A stretch of 64,000 nt of DNA from Stappia sp. BW2 (GCF_008107695.1 NZ_VIRG01000070.1:1178001-1242000); one strand, 5' to 3'. Counted from the stretch's first letter, positions 17,557-28,147 are shown. The notes: a model not told the origin generated them from the letters alone. Numbers and translations: made by a program.

Positions 17557-19176
17557 ATGAAAAGACACATACCCCTTCTTGTGTTCGTGATAAGTGCGGC
17601 GATTGGCCTGTCGCTCACCTATGTCATTCTGGACAGGGAGCGGGCCGTTGAGCGACGCGAATTCGAAATACTCGCCGAAGAAGCTGTTGACCGTATTCGC
17701 GGACGCACCGAACAGAATTTTTCCCTCATTGCGGCAACGCATTCGTTTTTTGAAGCCGATCGCGGGTCGATATCTCGGCCCAAGTTTCAGAGCTTTGCCT
17801 TGGGGCTTTTCCTCAAGGGGCATCTGTCGGGAATGCAGGGGATTGGCTTCGCCAGATTGACACGGGCCGGTAGCGAGGATGAAGCCAGCCAGCTGTTGCT
17901 GGAGAACTATGACCTGGAACGTCAGGTCTGGCCGGCTACAGATCAGCCGTATCGTACTCCCATCGTTTTGATTGAGCCGCTGGATCTGCGTAACAAGGCT
18001 GCTCTGGGCTACGATATGTTTGCCGATGAAACACGCCGTAAAGCGATGATTGCGTCAGCTGAAAATTTTGACGTGAAGGCCTCGGCCCCTGTGATGCTTG
18101 TTCAGGAAATCACAAACGAAAAGCAAACCGGCTTTCTGGCGTATCTGCCCCTTTTGGCAGTGGAGGATGGCAGCGGAGAAACGCTGAACGGGGAAGATCG
18201 GATCGAAGGCTTTGTTTATGCGCCATTTCGTACCGGAGATCTGCACAAGGCTGCGCTGACGTCACCAACTCCGGTTCCGGTTCTCGTCAACACCACCGAT
18301 GTTACGGACGGTGCCGCCGAACACCTTTATACATCGGAAGGTTTTGAAGAGCGTGCCGGAGAGGCGCGCTATCTTGTAACGCGGCAGATTGAAGTTGGCG
18401 GGAGAGTTTGGGAGATCTCGGTTATCGAAGCAGCCCACAAGGACAATGCCTTTCTTTATTGGCGTACCTTCATGCTTGGCTCGGTCTCTCTGCTTTTCTC
18501 TGCGGCTTTCGCGGTTTCGATTCGTTCCCGGTTGCGGGCGAGAGAGGCCAATCAGCGCCTGAAGGAAATGTCTGAAAAGACGATCCAGGAAAAGGACCTG
18601 ATGCTTCAGGAAATGAAGCACAGGATCAAGAATTCGATTGCGCGCATTCTTGCAATTGCCCGCCAGACAGCCGGAGCTTCCGAAAGTCTGGAGGAATTCA
18701 ACGATTCGTTCAGTTCACGGTTGCAGGCGATGGCAAATGCCCAGGATCTCCTGACCCGCTCCAGATGGTCAAAGGCCGATCTGAAGGCATTGCTTCTGCA
18801 AGAGCTTGAACAGGTTTTCGGCGAAGGAGCCCAGGGCATCAAACTTGCGGGGCCGGCGGTTCAGCTCAGTGAGACCGGCACTCATGCACTCGGGCTGGTG
18901 TTTCACGAACTTGCGACGAACGCGATGAAATATTCCGATGTCTTCGCTCAGAACGGGCGCTTCGAAGTGGTCTGGAGGGTCGTCCCGGCAAAAAAGGGCA
19001 TGCAGCTTGAGCTCGATTGGCTTGAGGAGACCGGCAAGGTGGTCGAGTCTCCGAAGACCTTCGGCTTCGGCAGCAGGCTTATGGAAGCCTTGGTGGCTGG
19101 CGAGATGAACGGCAAGATCGATCGGCAATTCACCGCCAAAGGTGTCGCCATCCGCATTTCCGTGCCTCTGGTCTGA
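17557..19176 (+). CDS. CHASE-domain HWE histidine kinase, membrane-bound
   Basis: The product is 539 aa. TM1 lies at residues 5-25. A periplasmic CHASE-type sensor domain contains FFEADRGSISRPKF, GYDMFADETRRKAM and TGFLAYLPL. TM2 lies at about residues 305-328, followed by a short coiled coil and the HWE kinase core. The H-box MKHRIKNSIARILAIARQT, N-box HELATNAMKYS and G-box FGFGSRL are intact, so it should be an active kinase, unlike its neighbour. CHASE domains usually bind small molecules; the ligand is unknown. HWE/HisKA_2 kinases commonly signal to single-domain regulators or PhyR. No response regulator gene lies nearby. Confidence 0.88.
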   Translation: MKRHIPLLVFVISAAIGLSLTYVILDRERAVERREFEILAEEAVDRIRGRTEQNFSLIAATHSFFEADRGSISRPKFQSFALGLFLKGHLSGMQGIGFARLTRAGSEDEASQLLLENYDLERQVWPATDQPYRTPIVLIEPLDLRNKAALGYDMFADETRRKAMIASAENFDVKASAPVMLVQEITNEKQTGFLAYLPLLAVEDGSGETLNGEDRIEGFVYAPFRTGDLHKAALTSPTPVPVLVNTTDVTDGAAEHLYTSEGFEERAGEARYLVTRQIEVGGRVWEISVIEAAHKDNAFLYWRTFMLGSVSLLFSAAFAVSIRSRLRAREANQRLKEMSEKTIQEKDLMLQEMKHRIKNSIARILAIARQTAGASESLEEFNDSFSSRLQAMANAQDLLTRSRWSKADLKALLLQELEQVFGEGAQGIKLAGPAVQLSETGTHALGLVFHELATNAMKYSDVFAQNGRFEVVWRVVPAKKGMQLELDWLEETGKVVESPKTFGFGSRLMEALVAGEMNGKIDRQFTAKGVAIRISVPLV

Positions 19177-19236
19177 ACCTGGTTGCAGGGCGCAAGATCC
19201 GGTTAGGCTGGGGCGAAGAGAAGAGGTGGCTGAAAA

Positions 19237-20772
19237 ATGAGCCAGCACGACGCTATGTTGCAATGTGCGCTGCTGACCCCGCAGGAAATGGGAACTGCGG
19301 ACCGACTCACAATAGAGGGCGGCGTTCCGGGAATTGACTTGATGGAACGTGCGGGCCTGGCCGTGGCGAAAGCTGCCGCGGATATGGTGCATGCATCGGG
19401 CCGGATCGTCGTTCTGTGCGGACCCGGCAACAATGGCGGCGATGGCTTCATTGCAGCGCGTTGTCTGGCCGCGGCGGGATACGACGTTGAAGTCAGGCTG
19501 CTCAAGTCACCAGATGGTCTGAAAGGGGATGCGCTTGAAGCTTTTCAGCGTATGAAACTTTCTGCCCTTCTTGCGGCAGAGGGCGATCATGTCGTGGGCG
19601 ACTTAAACACTTCTCTGACAGATGCCGATTTGATTGTAGATGCTCTTTTCGGTGCCGGATTGGACCGGGCTTTGACCGGTGGTGTTGCGGAGGTGGTCCG
19701 AGCTGTCAATGCTTCCGGTACCGCTGTGCTTGCCGTGGATCTGGCGTCGGGAGTTCAGGGGGCAAACGGGGTGGTTGATGGCGAGGCCGTCAGCGCACGT
19801 GAGACTGTCACCTTTTTCCGTCAGAAACCGGGACATCTGCTTTATCCCGGCCGGCAACTCTGTGGCCGGATCAGTGTTGCGCAGATCGGCATCGAAGCGG
19901 GTGTGCTCGATCAAATCGCGCCCGCCGTATTCGCCAACGGTCCCGAACTCTGGTTGGGCAGTTGGCCGCAAGTCGCGCCCACCGGACACAAGTATTCCAG
20001 AGGACATGCGGTTGTTTTCGGCGGGCCGGTTGCGGCGACAGGCGCTGCGCGGCTGTCTGCCGGAGCTGCATTGCGGGCAGGGGCGGGCCTCGTCACGCTG
20101 GCCTCGCCCCCGGATGCGCTTCTGGTCAATGCCAGCCATCTGACGGCAGTGATGCTGAAGAAGGTTGCATCCGAAACCGGAATTCGCGACCTCTTGTCAG
20201 ACAGGCGCCTCAATGCGGTTCTGATAGGTCCAGGCTATGGTGTCGGGGAAAAGACGCGCTTGGCAGCTGCGGATATTCTGGATGGCAAGCGGGCAAGCGT
20301 TCTCGATGCCGATGCGCTGACGAGTTTCGCGGACGACCCATCCGAATTGTTCGTTCGTCTGAAATCGCATCCGGAGCCTGTTGTCCTGACGCCGCATGAG
20401 GGGGAGTTTGTCCGTCTTTTCCCTGATCTTTCCGGTGACAAGTTATCCCGCGCTCGCGCGGCTGCGCGTAGATCCGGGGCTGTCTTGATTTTGAAGGGGC
20501 CGGACAGTGTTGTTGCAGCACCGGATGGGCGGGCGGCGATCAATTGCAATGCGCCGCCATGGCTTGCAACGGCAGGGTCCGGCGACGTGCTCGCCGGAAT
20601 CGTTGTCGGTCTGCTGGCGCAGGGCGTTCCCGGCTTTGAGGCGGCGGCAATGGCGGTCTGGCTACACGGTGAAGCGGGCCGGGAGGCGGGACCGGGGCTG
20701 ACCTCAGAGGATCTTGAGACAGCCCTGAAACCTGCGCTTCGCACACTTGTGGAGAAGTCCGGTTTCCGATGA
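19237..20772 (+). CDS. nnr: Bifunctional NAD(P)H-hydrate epimerase / ADP-dependent NAD(P)HX dehydratase
   Basis: The 511-aa fusion repairs hydrated NAD(P)H. The N-terminal YjeF_N epimerase domain has GPGNNGGDGFIAAR at about residues 65-78. The C-terminal kinase-fold dehydratase domain has LTPHEGEFVRLF and the GSGDVLAGI nucleotide motif near residue 450. The fused architecture matches E. coli Nnr (YjeF). The start follows GAAGAGGTGG. In many alphaproteobacteria this gene neighbours glnB-glnA, as here. Confidence 0.93.
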   Translation: MSQHDAMLQCALLTPQEMGTADRLTIEGGVPGIDLMERAGLAVAKAAADMVHASGRIVVLCGPGNNGGDGFIAARCLAAAGYDVEVRLLKSPDGLKGDALEAFQRMKLSALLAAEGDHVVGDLNTSLTDADLIVDALFGAGLDRALTGGVAEVVRAVNASGTAVLAVDLASGVQGANGVVDGEAVSARETVTFFRQKPGHLLYPGRQLCGRISVAQIGIEAGVLDQIAPAVFANGPELWLGSWPQVAPTGHKYSRGHAVVFGGPVAATGAARLSAGAALRAGAGLVTLASPPDALLVNASHLTAVMLKKVASETGIRDLLSDRRLNAVLIGPGYGVGEKTRLAAADILDGKRASVLDADALTSFADDPSELFVRLKSHPEPVVLTPHEGEFVRLFPDLSGDKLSRARAAARRSGAVLILKGPDSVVAAPDGRAAINCNAPPWLATAGSGDVLAGIVVGLLAQGVPGFEAAAMAVWLHGEAGREAGPGLTSEDLETALKPALRTLVEKSGFR

Positions 20773-20793
20773 GGCAAAGCACCGCTTTTTCCT

Positions 20794-20821
20794 TTGACGG
20801 GAAAATTTGCGATGCTATAGA
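20794..20821 (+). promoter_or_regulatory. Sigma-70-type promoter of tRNA-Leu
   Basis: TTGACG and TATAGA are separated by 16 nt and end 42 nt before the mature tRNA. The match to the housekeeping consensus is good. Confidence 0.65.
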
Positions 20822-20863
20822 GGCCCCGCTTAAATCGCTGGGTGCCGGGTCACTCACTGCGAT

Positions 20864-20948
<85 letters not shown>

Positions 20949-21459
20949 TTCTTCTCTATGATCGATATTTCCATGCCTGCTGGTATTCGGGCTGATTTAG
21001 GCTTCTCCCTTTGAGCCATGATCCGGTGCGGTCGTCACTTGTTGGGCTGGGTGTTGAAAGCCTTGCAGGCGCTACGCGCTCAAGTGCCGCCTTGGTAAGG
21101 AGCATCGTTGTGGTGCAGCTGGTGCGGCAGGCGCAGTGTTCGGCTGCGACATGTGCTGCGGGAATACCGGTGAAGCCAGGGGCGAACGTTTCGGCCCAGG
21201 TGGTCGGCAAAGATCAAATGACCTTGCCGAAAGAGCCGATTTCAGGCGATTTACGCCAGCAAAACCCTTGTCTCCCCTTGACACTTTCGGGCCTACGCAG
21301 TATCGCGCTCCCATCGTGCGTCTTGGACTGTGTTCAAGGCGATGCGTTGCCGTTTGAACGCTCCCGGCAAAAGGGGAGTGCAGGCAATGCGGCACACGGG
21401 ATTTTAAAAACGAAACCTCCGGGGCGGATTGCCGCTCGGGACCGAGGACGACAAAACCC
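20949..21459. other. 511-bp region between tRNA-Leu and tig
   Basis: No gene can be supported. An open frame on the plus strand (21011-21469) runs into tig and has no ribosome site or recognisable features. A strong promoter for tig is at 21278-21306, leaving an untranslated leader of about 150 nt. The 330 bp upstream of that promoter have no assigned role. Confidence 0.6.
21278..21306 (+). promoter_or_regulatory. Sigma-70-type promoter of tig
   Basis: A perfect TTGACA -35 box is followed after 17 nt by TATCGC. The predicted start lies about 147 nt before the tig ATG. Confidence 0.6.
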
Positions 21460-22809
21460 ATGCAGGTAACCGAAACCCTCTCCGAGGGCCTTAAGCGTGA
21501 GCTGAAAATCGACATTCCGGCTGGTGATCTCGCCGCCAAGCTCGACGATTACATGGCCGACCTGAAATCCAAGGCCAACATCAAGGGCTTCCGCCCGGGC
21601 AAGGTTCCGCTGGCCCATCTGAAAAAGATGTATGGCCGCCAGGCCATGGCCGAGATCCTGTCGAACACCATCCAGGAAACGACTCAGAAGGCCGTTGAGG
21701 AGCGCTCCGAGCGCCCGGCTCTGACCCCGGAAATCGATCTGCCGGAAGAAGATGCCGAGAAGATCATGGCCGGTGACGCCGATCTTTCCTTCAAGATGAC
21801 CTACGACATTCTGCCGAGCTTCGAGATCGTCGATTTTTCCGGTATCGAAATCGAGCGTCCGGTCGTTGAAATCGCCGAAGAAGAAGTCGACGAGCAGGTT
21901 TCGCAGATTGCCAAGAACAACGCTCCGTTCGACGCGAAAGACGGTGCGGCTGCCGACGGCGACCGCGTCACCATGTCCTACCTTGGCAAGATCGACGGCG
22001 AGCCTTTTGAAGGCGGTGCCGACGAAAACGGCATGCTGGTTCTCGGTTCCGGTCAGTTCATCCCGGGCTTCGAAGAGCAGCTCGTTGGCGTGAAGGCTGG
22101 CGACGAGAAGGTCGTGGAAGTGTCCTTCCCGGACGACTATCCGGCTGCACATCTGGCCGGCAAGGCAGCAACCTTTGACGTCGTCGTCAAGGAAGTTGCA
22201 GCTCCCGGCGAAGCCAAGGTCGATGATGAGTTTGCGAAGAACCTCGGCCTTGAGTCTCTCGACAAGTTGAAGGAAATCGTCCGCGGCCAGATCGAAGGCC
22301 AGTTCGGTCAGATGACCCGTCAGCGCGTCAAGCGCCAGCTGCTCGACAAGCTGGACGAGCACTATTCGTTCGACCTGCCCGAGAAGCTTCTGAACTCCGA
22401 GTTCGATGTCGTCTGGCGTCAGGTCGAAGAAGACATGCAGCGCAACGAGAAGACCTTCGAAGACGAAGAAACGACGGAAGAAGAAGCGAAAGCGGAATAC
22501 CGCAAGATCGCTGAACGCCGCGTCCGTCTTGGTCTTGTCCTGTCCGAAATCGGTGAGCAGAACAACATCCAGGTGACTGACGAAGAACTGCAGCGCGCTC
22601 TGTACGACCGCGTCCGCCAGTTCCCGGGTCAGGAACAGCAGGTGTTCGAATTCTACAAGAACAACCAGCAGGCTCTGGCTTCCCTGCGTGCGCCGATCTA
22701 CGAGGAAAAGGTCGTCGACTTCATGCTGGAACTCGCCAAGGTGACCGACAAGACGGTGACCAAGGAAGAGTTGGAGAAGCTGGTCGCTGAGGAAGAAGAC
22801 GAATCCTAA
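21460..22809 (+). CDS. tig: Trigger factor, ribosome-associated chaperone
   Basis: The 449-aa product binds near the ribosomal exit tunnel and shields nascent chains. The N-terminal ribosome-binding domain contains the signature GFRPGKVP at about residues 44-51. An FKBP-type prolyl isomerase domain (about 155-245; DRVTMSYLGKIDGEPFEGG) and a long helical SurA-like C-terminal domain follow. A GAGGA ribosome site precedes the ATG. The gene stands before clpP-clpX-lon, the usual order. Confidence 0.97.
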   Translation: MQVTETLSEGLKRELKIDIPAGDLAAKLDDYMADLKSKANIKGFRPGKVPLAHLKKMYGRQAMAEILSNTIQETTQKAVEERSERPALTPEIDLPEEDAEKIMAGDADLSFKMTYDILPSFEIVDFSGIEIERPVVEIAEEEVDEQVSQIAKNNAPFDAKDGAAADGDRVTMSYLGKIDGEPFEGGADENGMLVLGSGQFIPGFEEQLVGVKAGDEKVVEVSFPDDYPAAHLAGKAATFDVVVKEVAAPGEAKVDDEFAKNLGLESLDKLKEIVRGQIEGQFGQMTRQRVKRQLLDKLDEHYSFDLPEKLLNSEFDVVWRQVEEDMQRNEKTFEDEETTEEEAKAEYRKIAERRVRLGLVLSEIGEQNNIQVTDEELQRALYDRVRQFPGQEQQVFEFYKNNQQALASLRAPIYEEKVVDFMLELAKVTDKTVTKEELEKLVAEEEDES

Positions 22810-22816
22810 GGTCAAA

Positions 22817-22846
22817 CCGCTATCGAGAGCATCCTCTCGATAGCGG
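22817..22846 (+). other. Perfect 13-bp hairpin after tig
   Basis: CCGCTATCGAGAG and CTCTCGATAGCGG enclose a CATC loop. The hairpin starts 7 nt after the tig stop codon. No T-run follows, so it more probably stabilises the 3' end of the mRNA or marks a processing point; the actual terminator appears 95 nt later. Confidence 0.6.
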
Positions 22847-22940
22847 CCAATCTGGCCAATCGGTTTTCCCGTCTATCCCCAGATGTGGCTGCAGATTTAA
22901 CCTTGCATTCACGCCGCATCTGTCATGACTTTGCGTTGAG

Positions 22941-22975
22941 GGCGACATCCCATATATACGGGGTGTCGCTTTTTT
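22941..22975 (+). terminator. Rho-independent terminator between tig and clpP
   Basis: GCGACATCCC pairs with GGGGTGTCGC (one G-T pair) around an AT-rich loop, and six T follow. It separates tig from clpP transcription. Confidence 0.8.
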
Positions 22976-23061
22976 CGAGTCAGGCCCTGAATCGATGCGC
23001 TTCAAGGCCTGTTTCCTGTCTGGAGAGTCTCCAGGCAACATCTCAAGCATATGGATGAGGT

Positions 23062-23697
23062 ATGAAGGATCCTGTCGATATCTACATGAACACTCTCGTG
23101 CCTATGGTGGTCGAGCAGACCAACCGGGGAGAGCGGGCCTTCGATATCTATTCGCGCCTGCTGAAGGAGCGCATCATCTTCCTGACCGGCCCGGTCGAGG
23201 ATCATATGGCAACCCTGGTAAGCGCTCAGCTTCTGTATCTGGAAGCTGAAAACCCGAGCAAAGAGATCGCGATCTACATCAATTCCCCGGGAGGTCTCGT
23301 GACCTCCGGTCTCGCGATCTATGATACCATGCAGTTCATTCGTCCGGCTGTGTCGACGCTCTGCATTGGCCAGGCCGCTTCCATGGGCTCGCTCCTTCTG
23401 ACCGCAGGCGAGAAGGGTATGCGCTACATCCTGCCGAATGCGCGGGTGATGGTGCACCAGCCTTCCGGCGGTTTCCGCGGTCAGGCGGCCGACATCATGC
23501 TTCATGCACAGGAAATCCTGGCTATGAAGCGCCGGCTGAATGATATTTACGTGAAGCACACCGGCCGTACTCTCGACCAGGTCGAGGGCGCGCTGGAACG
23601 TGACAACTTCATGACCGCTGAAAAAGCTAAAGAATTCGGGATCGTCGACAAGGTGATCACCGACCGCAACACGCTCGGCAGCGACGAAGAGAAGTGA
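23062..23697 (+). CDS. clpP: ATP-dependent Clp protease proteolytic subunit
   Basis: The 211-aa serine protease forms a tetradecameric barrel that degrades substrates unfolded by ClpX or ClpA. The catalytic Ser is in [11 protein letters not shown], the His in [13 protein letters not shown], and the Asp lies in the helix around [11 protein letters not shown]. The N-terminus [19 protein letters not shown] aligns with alphaproteobacterial ClpP, which supports this start even though the GAGG ribosome site is unusually close. clpX follows 237 bp downstream. Confidence 0.96.
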   Translation: MKDPVDIYMNTLVPMVVEQTNRGERAFDIYSRLLKERIIFLTGPVEDHMATLVSAQLLYLEAENPSKEIAIYINSPGGLVTSGLAIYDTMQFIRPAVSTLCIGQAASMGSLLLTAGEKGMRYILPNARVMVHQPSGGFRGQAADIMLHAQEILAMKRRLNDIYVKHTGRTLDQVEGALERDNFMTAEKAKEFGIVDKVITDRNTLGSDEEK

Positions 23698-23706
23698 GAG
23701 AGTTAC

Positions 23707-23747
23707 CCGGCTTTAAGCATGGATTGAATTTCCACGCTTAAAGCCGG
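23707..23747. terminator. Long imperfect hairpin after clpP
   Basis: CCGGCTTTAAGC-TGG and CCA-GCTTAAAGCCGG form a stem of about 15 bp with one mismatch, starting 9 nt after the clpP stop. Only a short A-rich run follows on the plus strand, so termination would be weak in that direction. It may partly separate clpP from clpX. Confidence 0.5.
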
Positions 23748-23934
23748 AAAATCCTCGGGTGATGCCGGGTTTTCATCTTCGCCTTAAACCTATATTGATT
23801 TTTACTGGCGAAGCATGATGACATCACAATGTGAAGTGGCGCGTGTGCGCCGCTTCTGAACCGGTTCAGTCATAATTTGGCCTTAACCGGAGAGATTAAG
23901 GGGAAATATCCCCCGTAAACGCGAGGTTGACTAC

Positions 23935-25200
23935 ATGACCAAGGCCAGCGGCAGCGATTCCAAGAATACGCTTTACTGCTCCTTCTGCGGCAAGAGCCAG
24001 CATGAAGTTCGCAAGCTGATCGCCGGCCCGACTGTTTTCATTTGCGATGAATGTGTCGAGCTGTGCATGGATATCATTCGTGAGGAGAACAAATCCTCGC
24101 TAGTGAAATCACGGGACGGGATCCCGACTCCTCAGGAAATTCGCGATGTTCTGGATGACTATGTCATCGGGCAGGGCAGCGCGAAGAAGGTTCTGTCGGT
24201 CGCCGTTCACAACCATTACAAGCGCCTCAATCACGCATCGAAGAACAACGATGTCGAGCTGGCGAAATCAAACATCCTGCTGGTCGGGCCGACCGGTTGC
24301 GGCAAGACGCTGCTTGCGCAGACCCTTGCCCGCATTCTGGACGTGCCTTTCACCATGGCAGATGCCACCACGCTGACCGAAGCCGGTTACGTGGGCGAGG
24401 ACGTTGAGAACATCATCCTGAAGCTTCTGCAGTCCGCCGACTACAATGTCGAGCGTGCGCAGCGCGGCATCGTTTATATCGATGAGGTCGACAAGATCAG
24501 CCGCAAGGCCGACAATCCGTCGATTACCCGGGACGTTTCGGGCGAGGGTGTTCAGCAGGCACTTCTGAAGATCATGGAAGGCACTGTTGCTTCTGTTCCG
24601 CCTCAGGGTGGTCGCAAACATCCGCAGCAGGAATTCCTGCAGGTGGACACGACCAACATCCTGTTTATCTGTGGTGGTGCTTTTGCCGGTCTCGACAAGA
24701 TCATCTCCGACCGCGGAACGCAGACCTCCATCGGCTTCCAGGCCAAGGTCCATGCACCTGAAGATCGCCGCATTGGTGAGCTGTTTTCCGAACTGGAACC
24801 GGAAGATCTGCTGAAATTCGGTCTTATTCCTGAATTCGTCGGCCGTCTGCCGGTGATTGCGACCCTTGAAGACCTCGATGAGGACGCCCTGGTCACGATC
24901 CTGACAGAGCCCAAGAACGCTCTGGTCAAGCAGTATCAGCGTCTCTTCGAAATGGAACAGGTTGAACTGTCCTTCCACGAGGAAGCCCTCAAGGCAATCG
25001 CCCGCCGGGCCATCGAACGCAAGACCGGTGCTCGTGGCCTGCGCTCGATCCTTGAATCCATCCTGCTCGATACGATGTATGAGCTGCCGGGTCTGAAGGG
25101 CGTGAAGGAAGTCGTGATCTCTCCGGAAGTCGTGAAGGGCGAGGCGCGCCCGCTCTACATTTACGAAGACCGTGAAGAAACATCGGCTACCAGCGCCTGA
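23935..25200 (+). CDS. clpX: ATP-dependent Clp protease ATP-binding subunit ClpX
   Basis: The 421-aa AAA+ unfoldase feeds substrates to ClpP. The N-terminal zinc-binding domain has CSFC and CDEC cysteine pairs. Walker A is GPTGCGKT and Walker B is IVYIDEVDK. The IGF loop that docks to ClpP is present (SIGFQ), as is the arginine-sensor region EFVGRLPV. In alphaproteobacteria ClpXP also controls cell-cycle regulators such as CtrA; that link is family knowledge. The ATG follows GAGG, 8 nt before it. Confidence 0.98.
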   Translation: MTKASGSDSKNTLYCSFCGKSQHEVRKLIAGPTVFICDECVELCMDIIREENKSSLVKSRDGIPTPQEIRDVLDDYVIGQGSAKKVLSVAVHNHYKRLNHASKNNDVELAKSNILLVGPTGCGKTLLAQTLARILDVPFTMADATTLTEAGYVGEDVENIILKLLQSADYNVERAQRGIVYIDEVDKISRKADNPSITRDVSGEGVQQALLKIMEGTVASVPPQGGRKHPQQEFLQVDTTNILFICGGAFAGLDKIISDRGTQTSIGFQAKVHAPEDRRIGELFSELEPEDLLKFGLIPEFVGRLPVIATLEDLDEDALVTILTEPKNALVKQYQRLFEMEQVELSFHEEALKAIARRAIERKTGARGLRSILESILLDTMYELPGLKGVKEVVISPEVVKGEARPLYIYEDREETSATSA

Positions 25201-25530
25201 GGCGCTGAAGTCTGTTTCCAGTGACTTTGACGAAATGCCGCTCCAACCGAGCGGCATTTTGTTTTTGGGCGACAGGGCCATGTGGTGCAGCGTTTTCCAC
25301 CGGCACGATGAGTCGTCAACAGACAAGACCTGTGGGCAGCAACCGATTGCCTTGACACCGGCAGGTCTGGTGTCCACCTAATAGGCCTAAGGACGGCTTA
25401 TGCGGATTGTCGGCGCGCCCATCAGGGGTGCCGTGGTCTGGCCTTCAGGACCTTCGGTTCGAAGCCGTTTTCCAGTGTTTTGGCTGCCTTTTACCGAGTG
25501 GGGCCGGGACACGCTGAGAAAGGAAAAAAA
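25201..25530. other. 330-bp clpX-lon intergenic region
   Basis: It holds the clpX terminator and then about 260 bp leading to lon. A TTGACA at 25352-25357 may be a -35 element, but no -10 box has good spacing. A heat-shock (RpoH) promoter is expected for lon but cannot be pinned down by eye. Confidence 0.5.
25233..25266 (+). terminator. Rho-independent terminator of clpX
   Basis: AAATGCCGCT / AGCGGCATTT encloses CCAACCG and is followed by TTTGTTTTT. Confidence 0.88.
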
Positions 25531-27960
25531 ATGAGCGACGCAGAAATTCGCGCCACAGATCAGGACAGCACGTCTGTCTACCCCGTCTTGCCCCTGCGCG
25601 ACATCGTTGTCTTCCCGCATATGATCGTGCCGCTGTTCGTCGGCCGCGAGAAGTCAATCAAGGCGCTCGAAGAGGTGATGACCACCGACAAGCACATTCT
25701 TCTGGCGACACAGATGAATGCCGCTGACGATGATCCCAATCCGGACCAGATCTACAACGTCGGCACCCTTGCGACCGTCCTGCAGCTTCTCAAGCTGCCC
25801 GACAACACGGTCAAGGTTCTGGTGGAAGGCGGCGCACGTGCGCAGATCGGCGATTACACCGACCGTACCGACTACTTCGAAGCCTCCGCAACGGTTCTGC
25901 CGGAGCGTGATGGCGAGAACATCGAAATCGAAGCGCTTGCGCGCTCGGTCGTGTCCGAGTTCGAAAACTACGTGAAGCTGAACAAGAAGGTTTCTCCGGA
26001 AGTTCTGGGTGCGATCAATCAGATCGACGATTATTCCAAGCTGGCCGATACGGTTGCGTCTCATCTGGCAATCAAGATTCCGGAAAAGCAGGAAATCCTC
26101 GGCGTGGTTTCCGTCGCAGAGCGGCTTGAGCGCGTTCTGGGCATGATGGAGAGTGAAATCTCTGTCCTGCAGGTTGAAAAGCGCATTCGCTCCCGCGTCA
26201 AGCGGCAGATGGAGAAGACCCAGCGCGAGTATTATCTGAATGAGCAGATGAAGGCCATTCAGAAGGAACTCGGCGACAGCGAGGACGGCCGCGACGAGAT
26301 TGCCGAACTCGAAGACAAGATCAAGAAGACCAAGCTGACCAAGGAAGCGCGTGAACGCGCCGCGGCCGAGATAAAGAAACTGAAACAGATGAGCCCGATG
26401 TCCGCGGAAGCGACCGTCGTGCGCAACTATCTGGACTGGATGATCGGCATTCCGTGGAACAAGAAGTCCAAGGTCAAACACGATCTTGCCTTCTCCGAGA
26501 AGGTGCTCGACACCGACCATTATGGCCTGGAGAAGGTCAAGGAACGGATCGTGGAGTATCTGGCAGTGCAGAGCCGGGCCAACAAGCTGCGTGGTCCGAT
26601 CCTGTGTCTCGTTGGCCCTCCCGGCGTCGGTAAGACCTCGCTCGGCAAGTCAATTGCGAAGGCCACTGGACGTGAATTCGTTCGCATGTCGCTTGGCGGT
26701 GTGCGTGACGAAGCGGAAATCCGCGGTCACCGCCGGACGTACATTGGCTCGATGCCCGGCAAGGTTATTCAGTCGATGAAGAAGGCGAAGAAGTCCAACC
26801 CGCTCTTCCTGCTCGATGAAATCGACAAGATGGGCATGGATTTCCGCGGCGATCCGTCTTCGGCTCTGCTGGAAGTGCTGGATCCGGAACAGAACTCGTC
26901 CTTCATGGACCACTATCTGGAAGTCGAATACGACCTCTCGGATGTGATGTTCGTTACGACGGCGAACACGCTGAACATTCCGGGCCCGTTGATGGACCGT
27001 ATGGAAGTGATCCGCATTGCCGGCTACACGGAAGAAGAGAAGGTGGAAATCTGCCGCCGTCACCTCATTCCGAAAGCCGAGAAGGATCACGGCCTGCGTG
27101 AAGGTGAGTTCTCCATCGAGGATGAAGCGCTTCACTTCATCGTGCGCCGCTACACCCGTGAAGCAGGTGTGCGTAACCTTGAGCGTGAAATGGCAACCCT
27201 GGCCCGTAAGGCGGTCAAGGACATCCTGATGAGCGACAAGGAAAGCATCACGGTGACGAGCGAAGTTGTCGAGAAATATCTCGGCGTTCCGCGTTACCGT
27301 TACGGTGAAGCTGAACTTGAAGATCAGGTCGGTGTCGTGACTGGCCTTGCCTGGACGGAAGTCGGGGGTGAGTTGCTCACCATCGAAGGCGTCATGATGC
27401 CTGGTAAAGGCAAGATGACCGTCACCGGCAACCTGAAAGACGTGATGAAGGAATCGATTTCTGCAGCGGCGTCCTACGTCCGTTCGCGGGCGATCGATTA
27501 CGGCATCGAACCGCCGACCTTCGAGAAGAAGGACATTCACGTCCACGTTCCGGAAGGCGCCACCCCCAAGGATGGCCCGTCCGCGGGTATTGCCATGGCA
27601 ACGGCCGTGATCTCGACCATGACTGGAATTCCGGTTCGCCGGGATGTGGCGATGACTGGTGAAATCACCCTGCGCGGTCGCATCCTTCCGATCGGTGGTC
27701 TGAAGGAAAAGCTGCTGGCCGCTCTGCGTGGAGGCATCAAGCTGGTCATGATCCCGGAAGACAACGCCAAGGATCTGGCGGACATTCCGGACTCGGTCAA
27801 GAACTCGCTTGAGATCATCCCGGTTTCGGGCATGGAAGAAGTGCTGAAAAACGCTCTTATCCGTCAGCCTGAACCCATCGAATGGGATGAGACAGCCCAC
27901 GAGGCCGCAACCAAAGCGCGTGAAAAGGACGATGACGCCTCCGGTGTTCTTGCCCACTAA
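25531..27960 (+). CDS. lon: ATP-dependent protease La (Lon)
   Basis: The 809-aa homo-oligomeric AAA+ protease removes misfolded and regulatory proteins. An N-terminal substrate-binding LON domain (about residues 15-210) and a coiled-coil region precede the AAA+ module, with Walker A GPPGVGKT and Walker B FLLDEIDK. The C-terminal S16 protease domain has the catalytic Ser in [12 protein letters not shown] and the Lys in the [10 protein letters not shown] region. ATG 25531 follows GAAAGGAAAAAAA; a frame 17 codons longer has no such site. Confidence 0.98.
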   Translation: MSDAEIRATDQDSTSVYPVLPLRDIVVFPHMIVPLFVGREKSIKALEEVMTTDKHILLATQMNAADDDPNPDQIYNVGTLATVLQLLKLPDNTVKVLVEGGARAQIGDYTDRTDYFEASATVLPERDGENIEIEALARSVVSEFENYVKLNKKVSPEVLGAINQIDDYSKLADTVASHLAIKIPEKQEILGVVSVAERLERVLGMMESEISVLQVEKRIRSRVKRQMEKTQREYYLNEQMKAIQKELGDSEDGRDEIAELEDKIKKTKLTKEARERAAAEIKKLKQMSPMSAEATVVRNYLDWMIGIPWNKKSKVKHDLAFSEKVLDTDHYGLEKVKERIVEYLAVQSRANKLRGPILCLVGPPGVGKTSLGKSIAKATGREFVRMSLGGVRDEAEIRGHRRTYIGSMPGKVIQSMKKAKKSNPLFLLDEIDKMGMDFRGDPSSALLEVLDPEQNSSFMDHYLEVEYDLSDVMFVTTANTLNIPGPLMDRMEVIRIAGYTEEEKVEICRRHLIPKAEKDHGLREGEFSIEDEALHFIVRRYTREAGVRNLEREMATLARKAVKDILMSDKESITVTSEVVEKYLGVPRYRYGEAELEDQVGVVTGLAWTEVGGELLTIEGVMMPGKGKMTVTGNLKDVMKESISAAASYVRSRAIDYGIEPPTFEKKDIHVHVPEGATPKDGPSAGIAMATAVISTMTGIPVRRDVAMTGEITLRGRILPIGGLKEKLLAALRGGIKLVMIPEDNAKDLADIPDSVKNSLEIIPVSGMEEVLKNALIRQPEPIEWDETAHEAATKAREKDDDASGVLAH

Positions 27961-27988
27961 TCGCGACATTGCAGTGCATAAATTGGAG

Positions 27989-28016
27989 AGCCCCGGGAAA
28001 ACCGGGGCTTTTCTTT
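27989..28016 (+). terminator. Rho-independent terminator of lon
   Basis: AGCCCCGG-GAAAA-CCGGGGCT is followed by TTTCTTTT. Confidence 0.9.
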
Positions 28017-28147
28017 TGAATAATCGGTCGAAATGGCTGTTTTCTGCGAAAAAACCACTTGCGTTTCAGTTCAAATCAACCGAATTTCGCGCAACGGCGC
28101 TGACAGGAATCGTCGGCAATCTGCCGTTTCTTAGAAAGGTATCTGCT

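Noticed and set aside
21011-21469. 152-codon frame between tRNA-Leu and tig
   Set aside because: It has no ribosome site, overlaps the tig start and spans the tig promoter.
25351-25384. Possible heat-shock (RpoH) promoter of lon
   Set aside because: CTTGAC is present, but the nearest CCTAAT-like element is 20 nt away, too far for a convincing match.
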